Shown: positions 1 to 10,538, counted from the first letter of the stretch. The stretch: 36,518 nt of DNA from an uncultured Eggerthellaceae bacterium (GCA_904420215.1 CAJFUR010000185.1:1-36518), one strand, 5' to 3'. Program-made: numbers and translations. The notes: generated from the sequence alone by a model not told the origin.

Positions 1-104
1 CGGAGCGAAAGGGGCAGAGAGGACAAGCCCTTAACTCCCGTCCTCTACTCCACGCGGGAAGGAGGTGAACTCTATGGAGCTATCTTAATCGCGCCCAAGC
101 CGAT

Positions 105-1307
105 TTGGACGCCGGGTTTTCCGAATACGTGGCGGGCATGCAGGAGGAGAAGATCTTCGGCGGCTCGCGCGCCGCATCGGCGCGGCTCGCGCGTATCATC
201 GACCAGGCGCGGGACTACTATGCCGTGTACCTCAAGCGGGTGACGCCCATTTTCGGCGCGTTCAAAACCATCACGCTGTCCGTGCTTTCGTTCATTCTCA
301 TTGCAGGGGCGGTTCTCATTGCGGGCGATCCGGGCAATACGCGCCTGATAGCAGCCGTCGTGGTGTTCGTCATTGTTGGCCCGGCGGTGGTGAACCCGTT
401 GCTCGAGCTGGTGGAGCTGGGAAGCGAACTGAACAATCTGGCGCACAAGCTGGGAGAGATAGAAGACGTTCTCGACGAAAGGCCGTTGCCGTGCCCGCCG
501 GCGAGTGCGCCGCGGGCAGGCGCGGAGGTTGCGTTTTCCGACGTGACGTTTTCCTACCAGCCGGCTTCCGATCCGCTGCGCCGCCTTGCCCTGGATCACG
601 TTTCGTTCGTGGCCCAAGAGGGCAAGCTGACGGCGCTCGTGGGCCCTTCCGGTGGAGGCAAATCGACGGTCGGGCAGCTTGTCGCCCGGTTCTGGGACGT
701 TGAGGGCGGTTCCGTGCGCATTGGCGGCGTCGATGTGCGCGACATGACTGCCGACGATTTGATGTCCGCGGTGGCGTTCGTCTTCCAAGACACCTACTTG
801 TTCGCCCAAAGCGCTTACGACAACATCCGCATGGGAAGCCCCGCCACGCGCGAGCAAGTGGAGGCGGCGGCCCGCGCCGCCCGCTGCCACGACGTGCTGT
901 CGGCGCTTCCCCAAGGCTACGACACGCTTCTGGGCGATGGCGGCCACCGGCTTTCCGGGGGCGAGGCGCAGCGCGTCGCAATTGCGCGGGCCATTCTCAA
1001 AGACGCGCCCATCGTGGTGCTCGACGAGGCCATGGCCTTTGCGGACGCGGAAAACGAGCTGGCGCTGCGCGAGGCCATGGACGAGCTGCTTGCGGGGCGC
1101 ACGGTGATCATGATCGCACACCGGCTGTATTCGATCTGCAACGCGGATTCCATCGTGGTCCTCGATGGCGGCCGGGTGGCCGAACAGGGGACGCACGAAA
1201 GTCTCATGGCGGCGGAGGGACTGTACGCCCATTTATGGCACGTGCAGAACGAGAGCGGCCAGTGGAGCCTGTGCGGAGAGGCGGGCAAAGGGGGTCTCCA
1301 TGGGTAG
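105..1307 (+). CDS. ABC transporter ATP-binding/permease protein, N-terminally truncated (most of the transmembrane domain missing)
   Basis: Walker A GPSGGGKST, signature LSGGEAQR, Walker B PIVVLDEA. Only about the last part of a TMD precedes the NBD. Apparent start is TTG at 105, and the frame is closed by an in-frame TGA at 66-68. Confidence 0.8.
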   Translation: MDAGFSEYVAGMQEEKIFGGSRAASARLARIIDQARDYYAVYLKRVTPIFGAFKTITLSVLSFILIAGAVLIAGDPGNTRLIAAVVVFVIVGPAVVNPLLELVELGSELNNLAHKLGEIEDVLDERPLPCPPASAPRAGAEVAFSDVTFSYQPASDPLRRLALDHVSFVAQEGKLTALVGPSGGGKSTVGQLVARFWDVEGGSVRIGGVDVRDMTADDLMSAVAFVFQDTYLFAQSAYDNIRMGSPATREQVEAAARAARCHDVLSALPQGYDTLLGDGGHRLSGGEAQRVAIARAILKDAPIVVLDEAMAFADAENELALREAMDELLAGRTVIMIAHRLYSICNADSIVVLDGGRVAEQGTHESLMAAEGLYAHLWHVQNESGQWSLCGEAGKGGLHG

Positions 1308-3099
1308 GAGCGATGGCGGGCATGGCATGGTCCACCAGTTCACTTTCGGACATCCGCGCGACATAGGGGCGCCGGCGTTTTGGATGTTCCTGAACGAGTT
1401 GGTGGGGTGCTTTCCCGCCATGGTCGTGATCCTGGCCGTGTACACGCTGGGGCCGGCGTTCGTCGCCCCTTACGTGGTGGACGTGGCAATGCTCGGATGG
1501 CTTGCGGTGGCCGCCGGCGTGCTGGTTGTGGTGCAGTATGCGGTCGAAATGGTTTCGTACTGGTTCACGTACCACCGCGCCTACCGCGAGACGGCGGCCA
1601 AGCGCAAGGCATATGTCGCCCACTTGCGCGAACTGCCCCTGGGCTTCTTCTCGTCGAAGAGGTCGGGCGATCTGATCAGCTCGTTCAGCGACGATTTCGC
1701 CAACGTGGAATACACGATGTGCTACTGGCTTCCCTTCCCCATTGGGGTGGGGGCGCTTCTGGCTCTGTGCTTCGTCGGGTTGCTGGCGTTCGACTGGCGC
1801 ATGGCGCTCGCCCTGTACGCGCTTCTGCCCGTCAGCATGGCGCTGTCGTTCGTTGCCGGACGCGTGAAGAAGCGCTTCCGCACAGACGTCCTTTCGGCCA
1901 AGGCGCAGGCGGCCACCCAGCTTTCCGCGTACCTCCGTGGGATGAAGGACCTGAAGGCGCATCGAATGACAGGTGCGGGCTTCGAGGCGCTCGAGCACGC
2001 CTACGGCGAGGTCAAGCGTGCGAGCATGCGCGACGAGCTGGTGGCCGGCACGGCAACGTTTCTGGCATCGGCGGTCACGCGCTTCGTCGTGCCGGCGACG
2101 GTGGCCGTGGGAATGTATGCGCTCTTGGGCGGGAGCATCGACCCTCTCGATTACATCGTGTGCGTCATTGTGGCCACGAAGCTGGCCTCGCCGTTGATGA
2201 TGCTTTCCCAGAGCGTGTCCGCGCTGCAGAACATGGCGGCTTCGGGTGAGCGGCTGGACGCGGTGATGTCCGAACCCGCGCAAGGCGGCAGCGAGTCGGC
2301 GGGGGCGGTGGAAGGCTATGCGTTCGACCGGGTCGCGTTTTCCTATGGCGCCGCCGCAGAGGGCGAGTCTGCGCTCCGTGCGGCGAGTTTCGATGTTCCC
2401 GCGCGGCACCTGACGGCGCTTGTGGGGCCTTCGGGTTCGGGGAAGTCCACCTGCGTGCGGCTTATGGCGCGGTTTTGGGACGCGCAGGGCGGGACCGTTT
2501 TCGCCAAGGGGCCGGCCGGCGCGTCCGATGTGCGCGAGCTGCAAGCCGATTCGCTTCTGGGGAACGTGTCCATGGTCATGCAGGATGCCTACCTGTTTCG
2601 GGGAACCATTCGGGACAACCTGTGTTTCGGGCGTGCCATTCCCGACGACGTGCTTTTGGCCGCCTGCCGCGATGCATCGTGCCTGCAGTTCGTCGAGGCG
2701 CTTCCCGAAGGACTGGACACGCAGGTGGGCGAGGGGGGAGCCACGCTTTCCGGCGGGGAGCGGCAGCGCCTTGCCTTGGCGCGGGCGCTTCTGAAAGACG
2801 CCCCCGTCCTGCTTTTGGACGAACCCACGGCTTCGCTCGACGCCGACAACGAGGCGCTGGTGCAGCGGGCGCTCGACCGCATTGCACGCGACCGCACCGT
2901 GGTGATGATCGCCCACCGGTTGAAGACCGTGCGGAGCGCGTCGTCCATTGTAGTCGTCGAGGACGGGCGCATTGCGGAGCGGGGCACTCACGACGGCCTT
3001 TTGAGGCAAGGCGGCATCTATGCGCGCCTGTGGGAATTGCAGACGGCCGCCCACGCCCTGCGCTTTGCGCAGGCGGGTGCCGGCGCCTCCGATCCGTAG
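1300..3099 (+). CDS. ABC transporter ATP-binding protein/permease (full TMD plus NBD)
   Basis: Walker [10 protein letters not shown], signature LSGGERQRLALARALL, Walker B VLLLDEPTASLD; multiple TM segments. ATG at 1300 overlaps the upstream stop (ATGGGTAG). Confidence 0.9.
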   Translation: MGRSDGGHGMVHQFTFGHPRDIGAPAFWMFLNELVGCFPAMVVILAVYTLGPAFVAPYVVDVAMLGWLAVAAGVLVVVQYAVEMVSYWFTYHRAYRETAAKRKAYVAHLRELPLGFFSSKRSGDLISSFSDDFANVEYTMCYWLPFPIGVGALLALCFVGLLAFDWRMALALYALLPVSMALSFVAGRVKKRFRTDVLSAKAQAATQLSAYLRGMKDLKAHRMTGAGFEALEHAYGEVKRASMRDELVAGTATFLASAVTRFVVPATVAVGMYALLGGSIDPLDYIVCVIVATKLASPLMMLSQSVSALQNMAASGERLDAVMSEPAQGGSESAGAVEGYAFDRVAFSYGAAAEGESALRAASFDVPARHLTALVGPSGSGKSTCVRLMARFWDAQGGTVFAKGPAGASDVRELQADSLLGNVSMVMQDAYLFRGTIRDNLCFGRAIPDDVLLAACRDASCLQFVEALPEGLDTQVGEGGATLSGGERQRLALARALLKDAPVLLLDEPTASLDADNEALVQRALDRIARDRTVVMIAHRLKTVRSASSIVVVEDGRIAERGTHDGLLRQGGIYARLWELQTAAHALRFAQAGAGASDP

Positions 3100-3265
3100 G
3101 CGCCGCATGTGCGCCCGGCCGGCATGGCGTCGGCCGGGCTCGTGCCGCAGTGCCATGCGCGCGGGGCGAGGCCGGGTGTCTGCCGCGCCCCGTGTGCGGG
3201 CGTGTGGGGTGCATGCAAGGTAAACCGGCCCGAAAGGGCCTTTGCAACAAGAGAAAGGAATCGTT

Positions 3266-3907
3266 ATGGCGGAAGCGGTGGCAAAGGGCGGCGCACAGGA
3301 AGGGCGCGGCTTCATCGGCCTGAAAGACCTGGTGTTTTGCGTGTTGATGGGCGTTCTCATGCTGGCGGCGAGCTTGGCGGTGGCTTTCCCCTTCGCGGCA
3401 AGCCTGCCCATGATGTATTTCCTCGTGCCGGCGCTGGCGGCGCTTGTCTGGGGCATCCTGCTCGTCGTCGTCATGGCAAAGTGCCCCCGCACGGGAGCCG
3501 TGTTCGTTCCCTTCATCGTCTACGCGGCGTACTTCCTCGCCAGCGGCAGCGTGTATGTGGCGGCGATGATTGTGGTTGCGGGGCTGCTGGGCGAGTGCGT
3601 GCTTTTGAAGGGCGGCTATGCCTCCACGGTGCGCGGATTCGTTCCCGTGCTGCTTCTCGGCTGGATAAACGCCATGGGGTCCACCCTTACCATGCTCCTG
3701 TTCCGCGGCAGCATGGTGCAAACCTACGTGAACATGGGCATGGATGCCGCCACGGCAGAGGCGGCCATAGCGGCGCTCGAGGTGTTCTGGCTCGCGCCCG
3801 AAAACGTGTTGCTGGCGCTGGTCACCTCTGCGGTGGGCGCGGTCGTGGGCTACGCGGTGGGCGCCAAGTTCCTTCGCCGCCACTTCCGTCCGGCCGGCGT
3901 GATGTGA
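3266..3907 (+). CDS. ECF transporter S component, MptD-like family
   Basis: About 213 aa, hydrophobic, several TM helices, immediately followed by T- and A-component genes; RBS gaaagga before the ATG. Confidence 0.75.
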   Translation: MAEAVAKGGAQEGRGFIGLKDLVFCVLMGVLMLAASLAVAFPFAASLPMMYFLVPALAALVWGILLVVVMAKCPRTGAVFVPFIVYAAYFLASGSVYVAAMIVVAGLLGECVLLKGGYASTVRGFVPVLLLGWINAMGSTLTMLLFRGSMVQTYVNMGMDAATAEAAIAALEVFWLAPENVLLALVTSAVGAVVGYAVGAKFLRRHFRPAGVM

Positions 3908-3949
3908 GTCGATGCGGGCGAGGGCTTTTCCGGGGAAAGGCGGGGTTTT

Positions 3950-4696
3950 GTGGACATGACGGACGGTCGGCGCCGGTCCGATGCGCGCATGCTTTTGGCG
4001 TGCTTGGTGGCAAGCATCGTGGCTGCGGTGTTCGCCGCAACTGAGGCGGCGCTTGCAGTTGCGTTTGCGGGGGCCATGGTGGCGCATGTTTGGTGCGGAC
4101 GTGCGGGCAAGGTGCCCGGATACGTGGCGGGTTACCTTGTCTTGGCGGCGCTTTCGTGGGCGTCGGTTCAGATGATCGCCGCGAATCCGGCTGACACGCT
4201 GGCCATGGGGCTGGGCAGCATCGGCATCGTGGGGCGCCGCGCGCTGCTGCCCCTCACCTTTGCGGCTGCCCTTGCCGAAGTGCCCACAGGCAGCCTTCTT
4301 GCGGCGCTGCGCGCCTGCCGGCTGCCCAAGTCGGCGGGAATTGCCCTTGCGGTGGCGCTGCGGTTCGCTCCCACGCTTTCGGGCGAATACGTGCGCATCC
4401 GGCAGTCGCAGAAGTTCCGCGGCGTGGGACTGGGCATAGTGCGCACGTTGGCGCACCTGCCCTCCACGGCGGAGTGCATTCTGGTGCCGCTCGTCATTCG
4501 CACCATGCGCGTGTCCGACGAGCTTTCGGCGTCCATCACGGTGCGCGGCGTGCGTTTCGATGGCGAGACGACGAGTTTTCGGCCGCTTTCGTTTTCCCTG
4601 CACAATGCGGCCACGCTTGCGTGGTACTGCCTGTGCGTGGCGCTGTCCGTGGCTTTGGCGGCGCTGACCGCCCAGCCCTTGGGGGTCGGCGCGTGA
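3950..4696 (+). CDS. ECF transporter T component (EcfT-like transmembrane protein)
   Basis: Hydrophobic protein with coupling-helix-like 'ALRACRLPKSAGIALAVALRFAPTLSGEYVRIRQSQKFRGVG' typical of EcfT/CbiQ. Confidence 0.8.
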   Translation: MDMTDGRRRSDARMLLACLVASIVAAVFAATEAALAVAFAGAMVAHVWCGRAGKVPGYVAGYLVLAALSWASVQMIAANPADTLAMGLGSIGIVGRRALLPLTFAAALAEVPTGSLLAALRACRLPKSAGIALAVALRFAPTLSGEYVRIRQSQKFRGVGLGIVRTLAHLPSTAECILVPLVIRTMRVSDELSASITVRGVRFDGETTSFRPLSFSLHNAATLAWYCLCVALSVALAALTAQPLGVGA

Positions 4697-6204
4697 GCGC
4701 GCAGTGCATGGCGGCCGATGCGGCGGGCGCTAGGGGCGTTTTCGGTGGGGGGCCGGTGTTGGAACTTTCGGGGGTGTCCTTCGCCTACGCCGGCGCCCGG
4801 AAGGGTGAAAGGCAGCTGGCCGAGGTGAGCCTTTCGGTTGCCGCAGGAGAATGCGTGGTGCTGACGGGTGCGTCTGGTTGTGGCAAGACCACGCTCACGC
4901 GCGTCGTCAACGGGCTGGCGCCGCACTTCTACGGCGGCTCGGTCGAAGGGGCCTATGCCATTGCCGGACGCGACGGGTTCGCGCTGTCGGTTGCGGAACT
5001 GGGGCGGATGGTGGCAAGTGTGTTCCAAGACCCGCGCAGCCAGTTCTTTGCAACCAACACCACGGACGAAGTGGTGTTGGGCATGGAAAACGTGCCCCTT
5101 CCTCGGGCGGAAATGCTCCGGCGCATGCATGAGATGGGCGCGTTTCTGGGCATCGACCGCCTGCTCGACCGGCGCATATTTCCCCTTTCAAGCGGAGAGA
5201 AGCAGCGCATTGCCATTGCGTCGGCGGCTGTCATGCAGCCGCGGGTGTTGGTGTTGGACGAGCCGTCTGCCAATTTGGATGCCGAGGGCATTGCCCACCT
5301 GTCCACGCTTCTGGCGCGCCTCAAGGAGCGCGGTGTTGCCATCGTCTTGTCCGAACACCGCCTGCATTGGGTGCGCGATGTGGCCGACCGCGTGGCGCTG
5401 ATGCGCGCCGGACGCATCGAGAGAATGTGGAGCCGTTCGGAGGCGCTGGCGCTTACCGAAGGGGAACTTGCGGAATATGGCATGCGGTCGTTCGCCGAAC
5501 CCGTGTTCACGGTGGGAGCTTCGTTGGGGGACGCGGGGGCGTTTCTGGACGCCAAGGCCCTTTCTTTCGCATCTGGTCGCACGAATGTGCTCGATGAGGC
5601 GTGCCTGCGTGCGCACAGGGGGCGCGTGCTTGCCATAATGGGCGAGAACGGCGCAGGCAAATCGACGCTTGCGCGCGCGGTGACGGGCGTGCTGCGCGGA
5701 TGCTCTGGTTCGGTGGCGCTTGGCGGGGCGCCGGTTTCGCGGCGGGGTCGCGTGCGTGCGTCGTTCTTCGTGCAACAGGATGCCGACTACCAGCTGTACG
5801 CACCGCGGGTGATAGATGAATTCATGGTGGGCGTCAAACCGACGGCAGAGCGCGAGCGGAAGGCGCGCGAGGCGCTTGCGCGCGTGGGGCTTGCCGGCTT
5901 GGAGGAGCGGCATCCGCTTTCGCTGTCCGGGGGGCAGAAGCAACGGCTCCTTTTGGCGGTCGCTGCGGCAAGCGGACGCGATTTGCTGGTGTTCGACGAG
6001 CCGACCAGCGGACTTGACGGGAGGAACGCCGCCTTGGTCGCCGACTTCCTGCGCTGGCTTGCAAACAGGGGGGCATGCGTGCTGCTTATCACCCACGACC
6101 GCGATCTCATTGCCCGCGCCGCCGATGAGGTGTGCTATTTCGCGCGGGGTAAGCCCGCATACCGTCGGCGCATAGAGGAAGTGGCGAAAGCGCAGGGCGT
6201 TTAG
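4693..6204 (+). CDS. ECF transporter A component with two fused ATPase domains
   Basis: Two Walker A motifs (GASGCGKTT, GENGAGKST) and two signatures (LSSGEKQR, LSGGQKQR); GTG start overlaps the EcfT stop (GTGA). Confidence 0.85.
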   Translation: MSAQCMAADAAGARGVFGGGPVLELSGVSFAYAGARKGERQLAEVSLSVAAGECVVLTGASGCGKTTLTRVVNGLAPHFYGGSVEGAYAIAGRDGFALSVAELGRMVASVFQDPRSQFFATNTTDEVVLGMENVPLPRAEMLRRMHEMGAFLGIDRLLDRRIFPLSSGEKQRIAIASAAVMQPRVLVLDEPSANLDAEGIAHLSTLLARLKERGVAIVLSEHRLHWVRDVADRVALMRAGRIERMWSRSEALALTEGELAEYGMRSFAEPVFTVGASLGDAGAFLDAKALSFASGRTNVLDEACLRAHRGRVLAIMGENGAGKSTLARAVTGVLRGCSGSVALGGAPVSRRGRVRASFFVQQDADYQLYAPRVIDEFMVGVKPTAERERKAREALARVGLAGLEERHPLSLSGGQKQRLLLAVAAASGRDLLVFDEPTSGLDGRNAALVADFLRWLANRGACVLLITHDRDLIARAADEVCYFARGKPAYRRRIEEVAKAQGV

Positions 6205-6384
6205 GGCAGGAGGCCAGCGGCCGAAGTCTGGAGCGCCTTGGGCGGGCAGGGGCAGGGGATAGCATCCGCTGTTCGGGAGTCTCGGGCAGGCAGGGGCGGG
6301 CAGCCTGCTGCTCGGGGCGTCTTGGGTGCCGTATGGTAAAATCGCACCGCGCAAAACGACCATCGGAATGGGAAGGTGATCGGC

Positions 6385-6705
6385 ATGAAATGCCCCTTGT
6401 GCAGCGTTGACCTGGTCATGAGCGAACGCCAGGGAATCGAGATCGACTATTGCCCGCAGTGTCGCGGCGTCTGGCTTGACCGCGGGGAGCTGGACAAGAT
6501 CATCGAACGGTCGGCGGTCGAGGCTCCCGTGCCATCCGCTTCGCCCCGCAACTCTTGTGACGGTCGCTGGGATCGGGAAGGCCGCGACTATGACCGCGAT
6601 TGGGAGCGGCGGCGCGACCGCGACTACGACCGCGACTATCGCCATGGTTCCCACAAAAAGAAGAAGCGCGGTTTTCTGGAAGACCTGTTCGAATTTGGCG
6701 ACTAG
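6385..6705 (+). CDS. TFIIB-type zinc-ribbon protein with a D/R-rich C-terminus
   Basis: CPLC...YCPQCRGVWLDRGELDKII motif; C-terminal DRDYDRDYRHGSHKKKKRGFLEDLFEFGD. Confidence 0.8.
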   Translation: MKCPLCSVDLVMSERQGIEIDYCPQCRGVWLDRGELDKIIERSAVEAPVPSASPRNSCDGRWDREGRDYDRDWERRRDRDYDRDYRHGSHKKKKRGFLEDLFEFGD

Positions 6706-7212
6706 CTGCCTTGCGGCGACTGCTGACTGGAACACCTCGGATAGGCAGGGGCAGGGGACGGCATCTGCTGCCTGAGATGCTCGGGTCGCTTTGCCTGCCG
6801 GGCCGTGGCACGGTCCCCCTCGCTTTCCGCACGCGGCGGCTTCGCCGTCTTTTCCTGCATGCCCTCGCCGGTTTCCCCTGTCTGCCCTCGTTGGGCCACA
6901 CGCTCCTTGCGTGCCGTTTTGCAGTCGGTTGCGTGGCGGGGGTGTTACGTTTCGCCGGTAAATGTGAGAACCTGCGTCATCCTGCCCCGGTGTTTTGATT
7001 ATAATGACTTGTTGTTTTCATGAAGGGCGCTTGCGTCACGGGCCGTCGTGCCTCTGGCTTCGCGCATGGGTTTCTATGCAAGGGACCCACGCGACGCAGA
7101 CACAAGGTGGCGGCGTTCCGGGTGTTTCGCGGGAGTTCGGCGCGCCATGCGGGTCGCGTCGGCGCGCGGGATGGCGGGAAGGCCGCGGCGCAGGCACGGG
7201 AAGGGAGTGAAC

Positions 7213-8043
7213 ATGAAGGTGAAGAAGTTTGCGGCAGTTGCCGCTGCGGGCGCGCTTGCCGCGTCGCTCGCGCTGTTCGGATGCTCGTCGGGTGGCGACG
7301 CTCCTGCGCAGACCGACGAAGGGCAGGACGCCTCCAACGCGGAGGCCGGCTACACGCTGGTGAGCGAGGGCAAGCTGACCATTGCCACGTCTCCGGACTA
7401 TCCGCCGTTCGAGAACCTCGAAGGCGACGAGGCCGTGGGCCTCGACATCGATATCGCCCAGGCCATCGCCGACGAACTGGGCCTTGAGCTGGAAGTGAAG
7501 TCGCTGCAGTTCGACGGCATCCTCACTGCCATTGCCGCCGGTGGACAGGCGGACATCGGCATCTCCGGCATCACGGTCGATCCCGACCGCGCCAAGCAGG
7601 TGGACTTCACCGAAACCTACTACATTGACGACCAGGCCATCGCCGCCATGAAGGGCGGCACGGTGAACAAGGACAACGCCGCCGAAGAACTGAACAAGGA
7701 GGGTGTCGTCATCGCCGTGCAGTCCGGCACGTCGGGCGAGGCGTACTGCCAGGAGAACTTCCCGAACGCCACGGTGCAGCCCTATGGCAACTCCACCGAC
7801 GCCTTCGCCGCCATGCAGGCCGGTCAGGCGGACTACGTGTGCACCAACTACGCCGTGGTGTCCAAGATGCTCGCCGACGCCTATCAGGACGCCGAGATCG
7901 TCCTGCCGGTGGCAACGGGCGAGGAGTACGCCATCGCGGTTTCCAAGGACAACCCCGCCCTGCTCGAGGCTGTCAACGCCGCCATCGAAAAGCTGAAGGC
8001 CGACGGCACGATAGACGATCTGACGAACAAGTGGCTCGGCTAG
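7213..8043 (+). CDS. Amino-acid ABC transporter substrate-binding lipoprotein
   Basis: Lipobox LFGC; 'LTIATSPDYPPFENLEGDEAVGLDIDIAQAIADELGLELEVKSLQFDGILTAIAAGGQADIGISGITVDPDRAKQVDFTETYY' is classic SBP family 3. Confidence 0.92.
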   Translation: MKVKKFAAVAAAGALAASLALFGCSSGGDAPAQTDEGQDASNAEAGYTLVSEGKLTIATSPDYPPFENLEGDEAVGLDIDIAQAIADELGLELEVKSLQFDGILTAIAAGGQADIGISGITVDPDRAKQVDFTETYYIDDQAIAAMKGGTVNKDNAAEELNKEGVVIAVQSGTSGEAYCQENFPNATVQPYGNSTDAFAAMQAGQADYVCTNYAVVSKMLADAYQDAEIVLPVATGEEYAIAVSKDNPALLEAVNAAIEKLKADGTIDDLTNKWLG

Positions 8044-8262
8044 CCTAATCTGGCCCCGGACGCGCGCATTCCCCGCCGCTGCAGCCTGTGCGGCTGTGGC
8101 GGCAGGGTGCGCCGGCGGGCAAAGGATGCGGGTCGGGAGTCGGGCGTGTTGCGGTTTGGCCGTGCAGAGGCCGCCAGACCAGAGCACGCCGGACGGCGCC
8201 GAGGCGCACGGCGGGGCAGCCGCCGTTTTGCGCTGGCGCAGCCTCGAGGAGGAACGGGTTTC

Positions 8263-9663
8263 ATGGTCATGGTGAAGGAACACAGGACGAATGCCGCCGC
8301 GCTCGTTGCAGCGGCATTCGCGTTCGTGCTGGCATGCTGCTTCCTGCTGGCGCCGTTGCAGCAGGCGTTTGGCCTGGACGTGGTGAAGTGCACGGCCCGT
8401 GTGAACGCCGAAGGCTCCAACGAGGTGCTGGGCGGCACCGAGACGCGCGTCACGTGGGAGGGGCAGGCCGCCGCGGAGGAGCAGGTGGCGGGCTTGTCGC
8501 TCACCTTTCCGGCGGGCACCTCCTTTTCCGGCGAAGACGCGCGCATCACCATGCTCACCGGCGACGACCTCATGACGCGCACCTCCATAGACGCGGAGTT
8601 TTCCGTTGACGGCCAGACGCTGCACGCCGCCTTCGCCGAGCCGGCGGAAGCGGGCGGCTATTTCCGCTTCGAGGTGTATGGGGTGTTCTTCCCCGCCGAG
8701 GGCGGCGACATGGTGCTCGCGGGCGCGTACGCCACTGCCGACGGCACCGAGGTGGCTATGGGCGCCATCCCGGCGGTGAGCGTCAAGGGCATAACCGCCA
8801 CCGAACAGCTCTCCTCGTGGCTGGAAGAGCAGGAGTGGGTGCAGGCGTGGAACTCCAACAAGTTCCTGCGGCTGTTTTTGAATCCCCCGCTGCTGGTGAC
8901 CAGCTTCCCTGTGGTGTTCAACGGCTTTTTGATGGCGTTGGGCATTGTGGCCGTGGCGTTTCCGCTGGCCATCCCCTTCGGCCTCGTTTTGTCGCTCATG
9001 CGCATGGCGCGTTTTCGCATCTTGCGCGGCATCGCCTCGCTCTATGTGAACGTGGTGCGCGGCACGCCGCTGTTCCTGCAGATATACATCGCGTTTTTCG
9101 GGCTGCCCTTGGCGGGCATTCAGATTCCGTCGTTCCCGCTGGGCGTGATCGTGCTGGCCATGAATTCGAGCGCGTATTTGTGCGAGATATTCCGCGCGGG
9201 CATCCAATCCATCAGCAAGGGGCAGTTCGAGGCTGCGCGGTCGTTGGGCATGAACGGCGCCCAAACCATGCTGTTCGTCATCATCCCGCAGACGGTGCGG
9301 CGGGTCATTCCCACCATGACCAGCGAATTCATCTTGCTTTACAAAGACACGTCCATGTTGGCCGCCGTGGGCGTCATGGAAGTGGTCATGTACGCGAAAA
9401 CCATCGTGGCCTCCACAGGGTCCATCACGCCCTACATCGTGGCCGCCTGCTTCTACCTGGTGATCACGCTGCCGCTGGCCAAGCTGGTGGGCATGCTGGA
9501 GGCCAAGCTTGCCGGCAACGACGCCGGTGCCTCGGGACGCGGGCGCAAGAAGCGCTCCAAGAAGGGATCTTCGGCGCCTGCCTTGAGCGAGGCCGACGCC
9601 CTGCGCCGCCCTGACGCCGTGGATGGCGGCTTCATCACGCCCGAGCAGATGTCGAGCCTGTGA
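8263..9663 (+). CDS. Amino-acid ABC transporter permease with an extra N-terminal extracytoplasmic domain
   Basis: C-terminal HisM/GlnP-type permease ([59 protein letters not shown]). About 170 aa between the first TM helix and the permease domain. Confidence 0.88.
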   Translation: MVMVKEHRTNAAALVAAAFAFVLACCFLLAPLQQAFGLDVVKCTARVNAEGSNEVLGGTETRVTWEGQAAAEEQVAGLSLTFPAGTSFSGEDARITMLTGDDLMTRTSIDAEFSVDGQTLHAAFAEPAEAGGYFRFEVYGVFFPAEGGDMVLAGAYATADGTEVAMGAIPAVSVKGITATEQLSSWLEEQEWVQAWNSNKFLRLFLNPPLLVTSFPVVFNGFLMALGIVAVAFPLAIPFGLVLSLMRMARFRILRGIASLYVNVVRGTPLFLQIYIAFFGLPLAGIQIPSFPLGVIVLAMNSSAYLCEIFRAGIQSISKGQFEAARSLGMNGAQTMLFVIIPQTVRRVIPTMTSEFILLYKDTSMLAAVGVMEVVMYAKTIVASTGSITPYIVAACFYLVITLPLAKLVGMLEAKLAGNDAGASGRGRKKRSKKGSSAPALSEADALRRPDAVDGGFITPEQMSSL

Positions 9664-9674
9664 GGAGGAACCCG

Positions 9675-10538
9675 ATGGACACGAGCGAAAAAGCCTCGCA
9701 GGATTGCGCGGGCGGCCCGGCAGGCCCGGCCGGCGCCGACGCTTGCGCGCAGAGCGTGCCGGATGCGGGCGCGGCCGGCATGGCGGCCTCTGCCCCGGCC
9801 GCCGGCAGCGAAGTGGTGGTGCGCATCGAGGATTTGCGCAAGAGCTTCGGCGACTTGGTGGTGCTGCGCGGGGTGAACTTGGAGGTCCACCGCGGCGAGG
9901 TGGTGGTGATTCTGGGCCCTTCCGGTTCGGGCAAGTCCACGCTTCTGCGCTGCGTGAACCTTCTGGAGACGCCCACCGGGGGACGCGTGTTCTTCGAGGA
10001 TACCGAGATCACCGGCAAGAAGACCGACATCAACAAGGTGCGCGCCAAGGTGGGCATGGTGTTCCAGAGCTTCAATTTGTTCCCGCACCTTTCGGCAAAG
10101 TCGAACGTGATGCTGGCGCAGCGCAAGGTGCTCAAGCGCTCCAAGGAGGAAGCGGAGCGCATTGCCATCGAACAGCTGGAAAAGGTGGGCCTGGGCGAGC
10201 GGGTGGACTACAAGCCCTCGCAGCTTTCCGGCGGGCAGCAGCAGCGCGTGGCCATTGCGCGCGCGTTGGCCATGGACCCGCACGTCATGCTTTTCGACGA
10301 GGCCACCAGCGCGCTTGACCCGGAACTGGTGCGCGACGTGCTGGGCGTCATGAAGGAGCTTGCCCGCGGTGGCATGACCATGATCGTGGTCACCCACGAG
10401 ATGGGGTTCGCGCGCGACGTTGCCGACCGCGTCATCTTCATGGACGGCGGCGTCATCGTTGAGGAAGGCACGCCCGAAGAAGTCTTCGACCACCCGAAGT
10501 CCGACCGCACGAAGGACTTCCTGGGACACATAGCGTAG
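9675..10538 (+). CDS. Amino-acid ABC transporter ATP-binding protein
   Basis: [52 protein letters not shown]; adjacent to cognate permease and SBP. Confidence 0.93.
   Translation: MDTSEKASQDCAGGPAGPAGADACAQSVPDAGAAGMAASAPAAGSEVVVRIEDLRKSFGDLVVLRGVNLEVHRGEVVVILGPSGSGKSTLLRCVNLLETPTGGRVFFEDTEITGKKTDINKVRAKVGMVFQSFNLFPHLSAKSNVMLAQRKVLKRSKEEAERIAIEQLEKVGLGERVDYKPSQLSGGQQQRVAIARALAMDPHVMLFDEATSALDPELVRDVLGVMKELARGGMTMIVVTHEMGFARDVADRVIFMDGGVIVEEGTPEEVFDHPKSDRTKDFLGHIA

Noticed and set aside
1-89. Group II intron 3' end (domain V/VI)
   Set aside because: Only a hairpin and an AY-type end are suggestive; no convincing domain V with its catalytic triad and GNRA loop could be identified in the visible bases.
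1204-3516. Long minus-strand ORF (770 aa) and similar antisense ORFs such as 2576-4603, 7036-9264, 11466-13406 and 16611-18455
   Set aside because: They lie opposite clear plus-strand genes and have Arg/His/Gly-rich composition typical of shadow ORFs in high-GC DNA.
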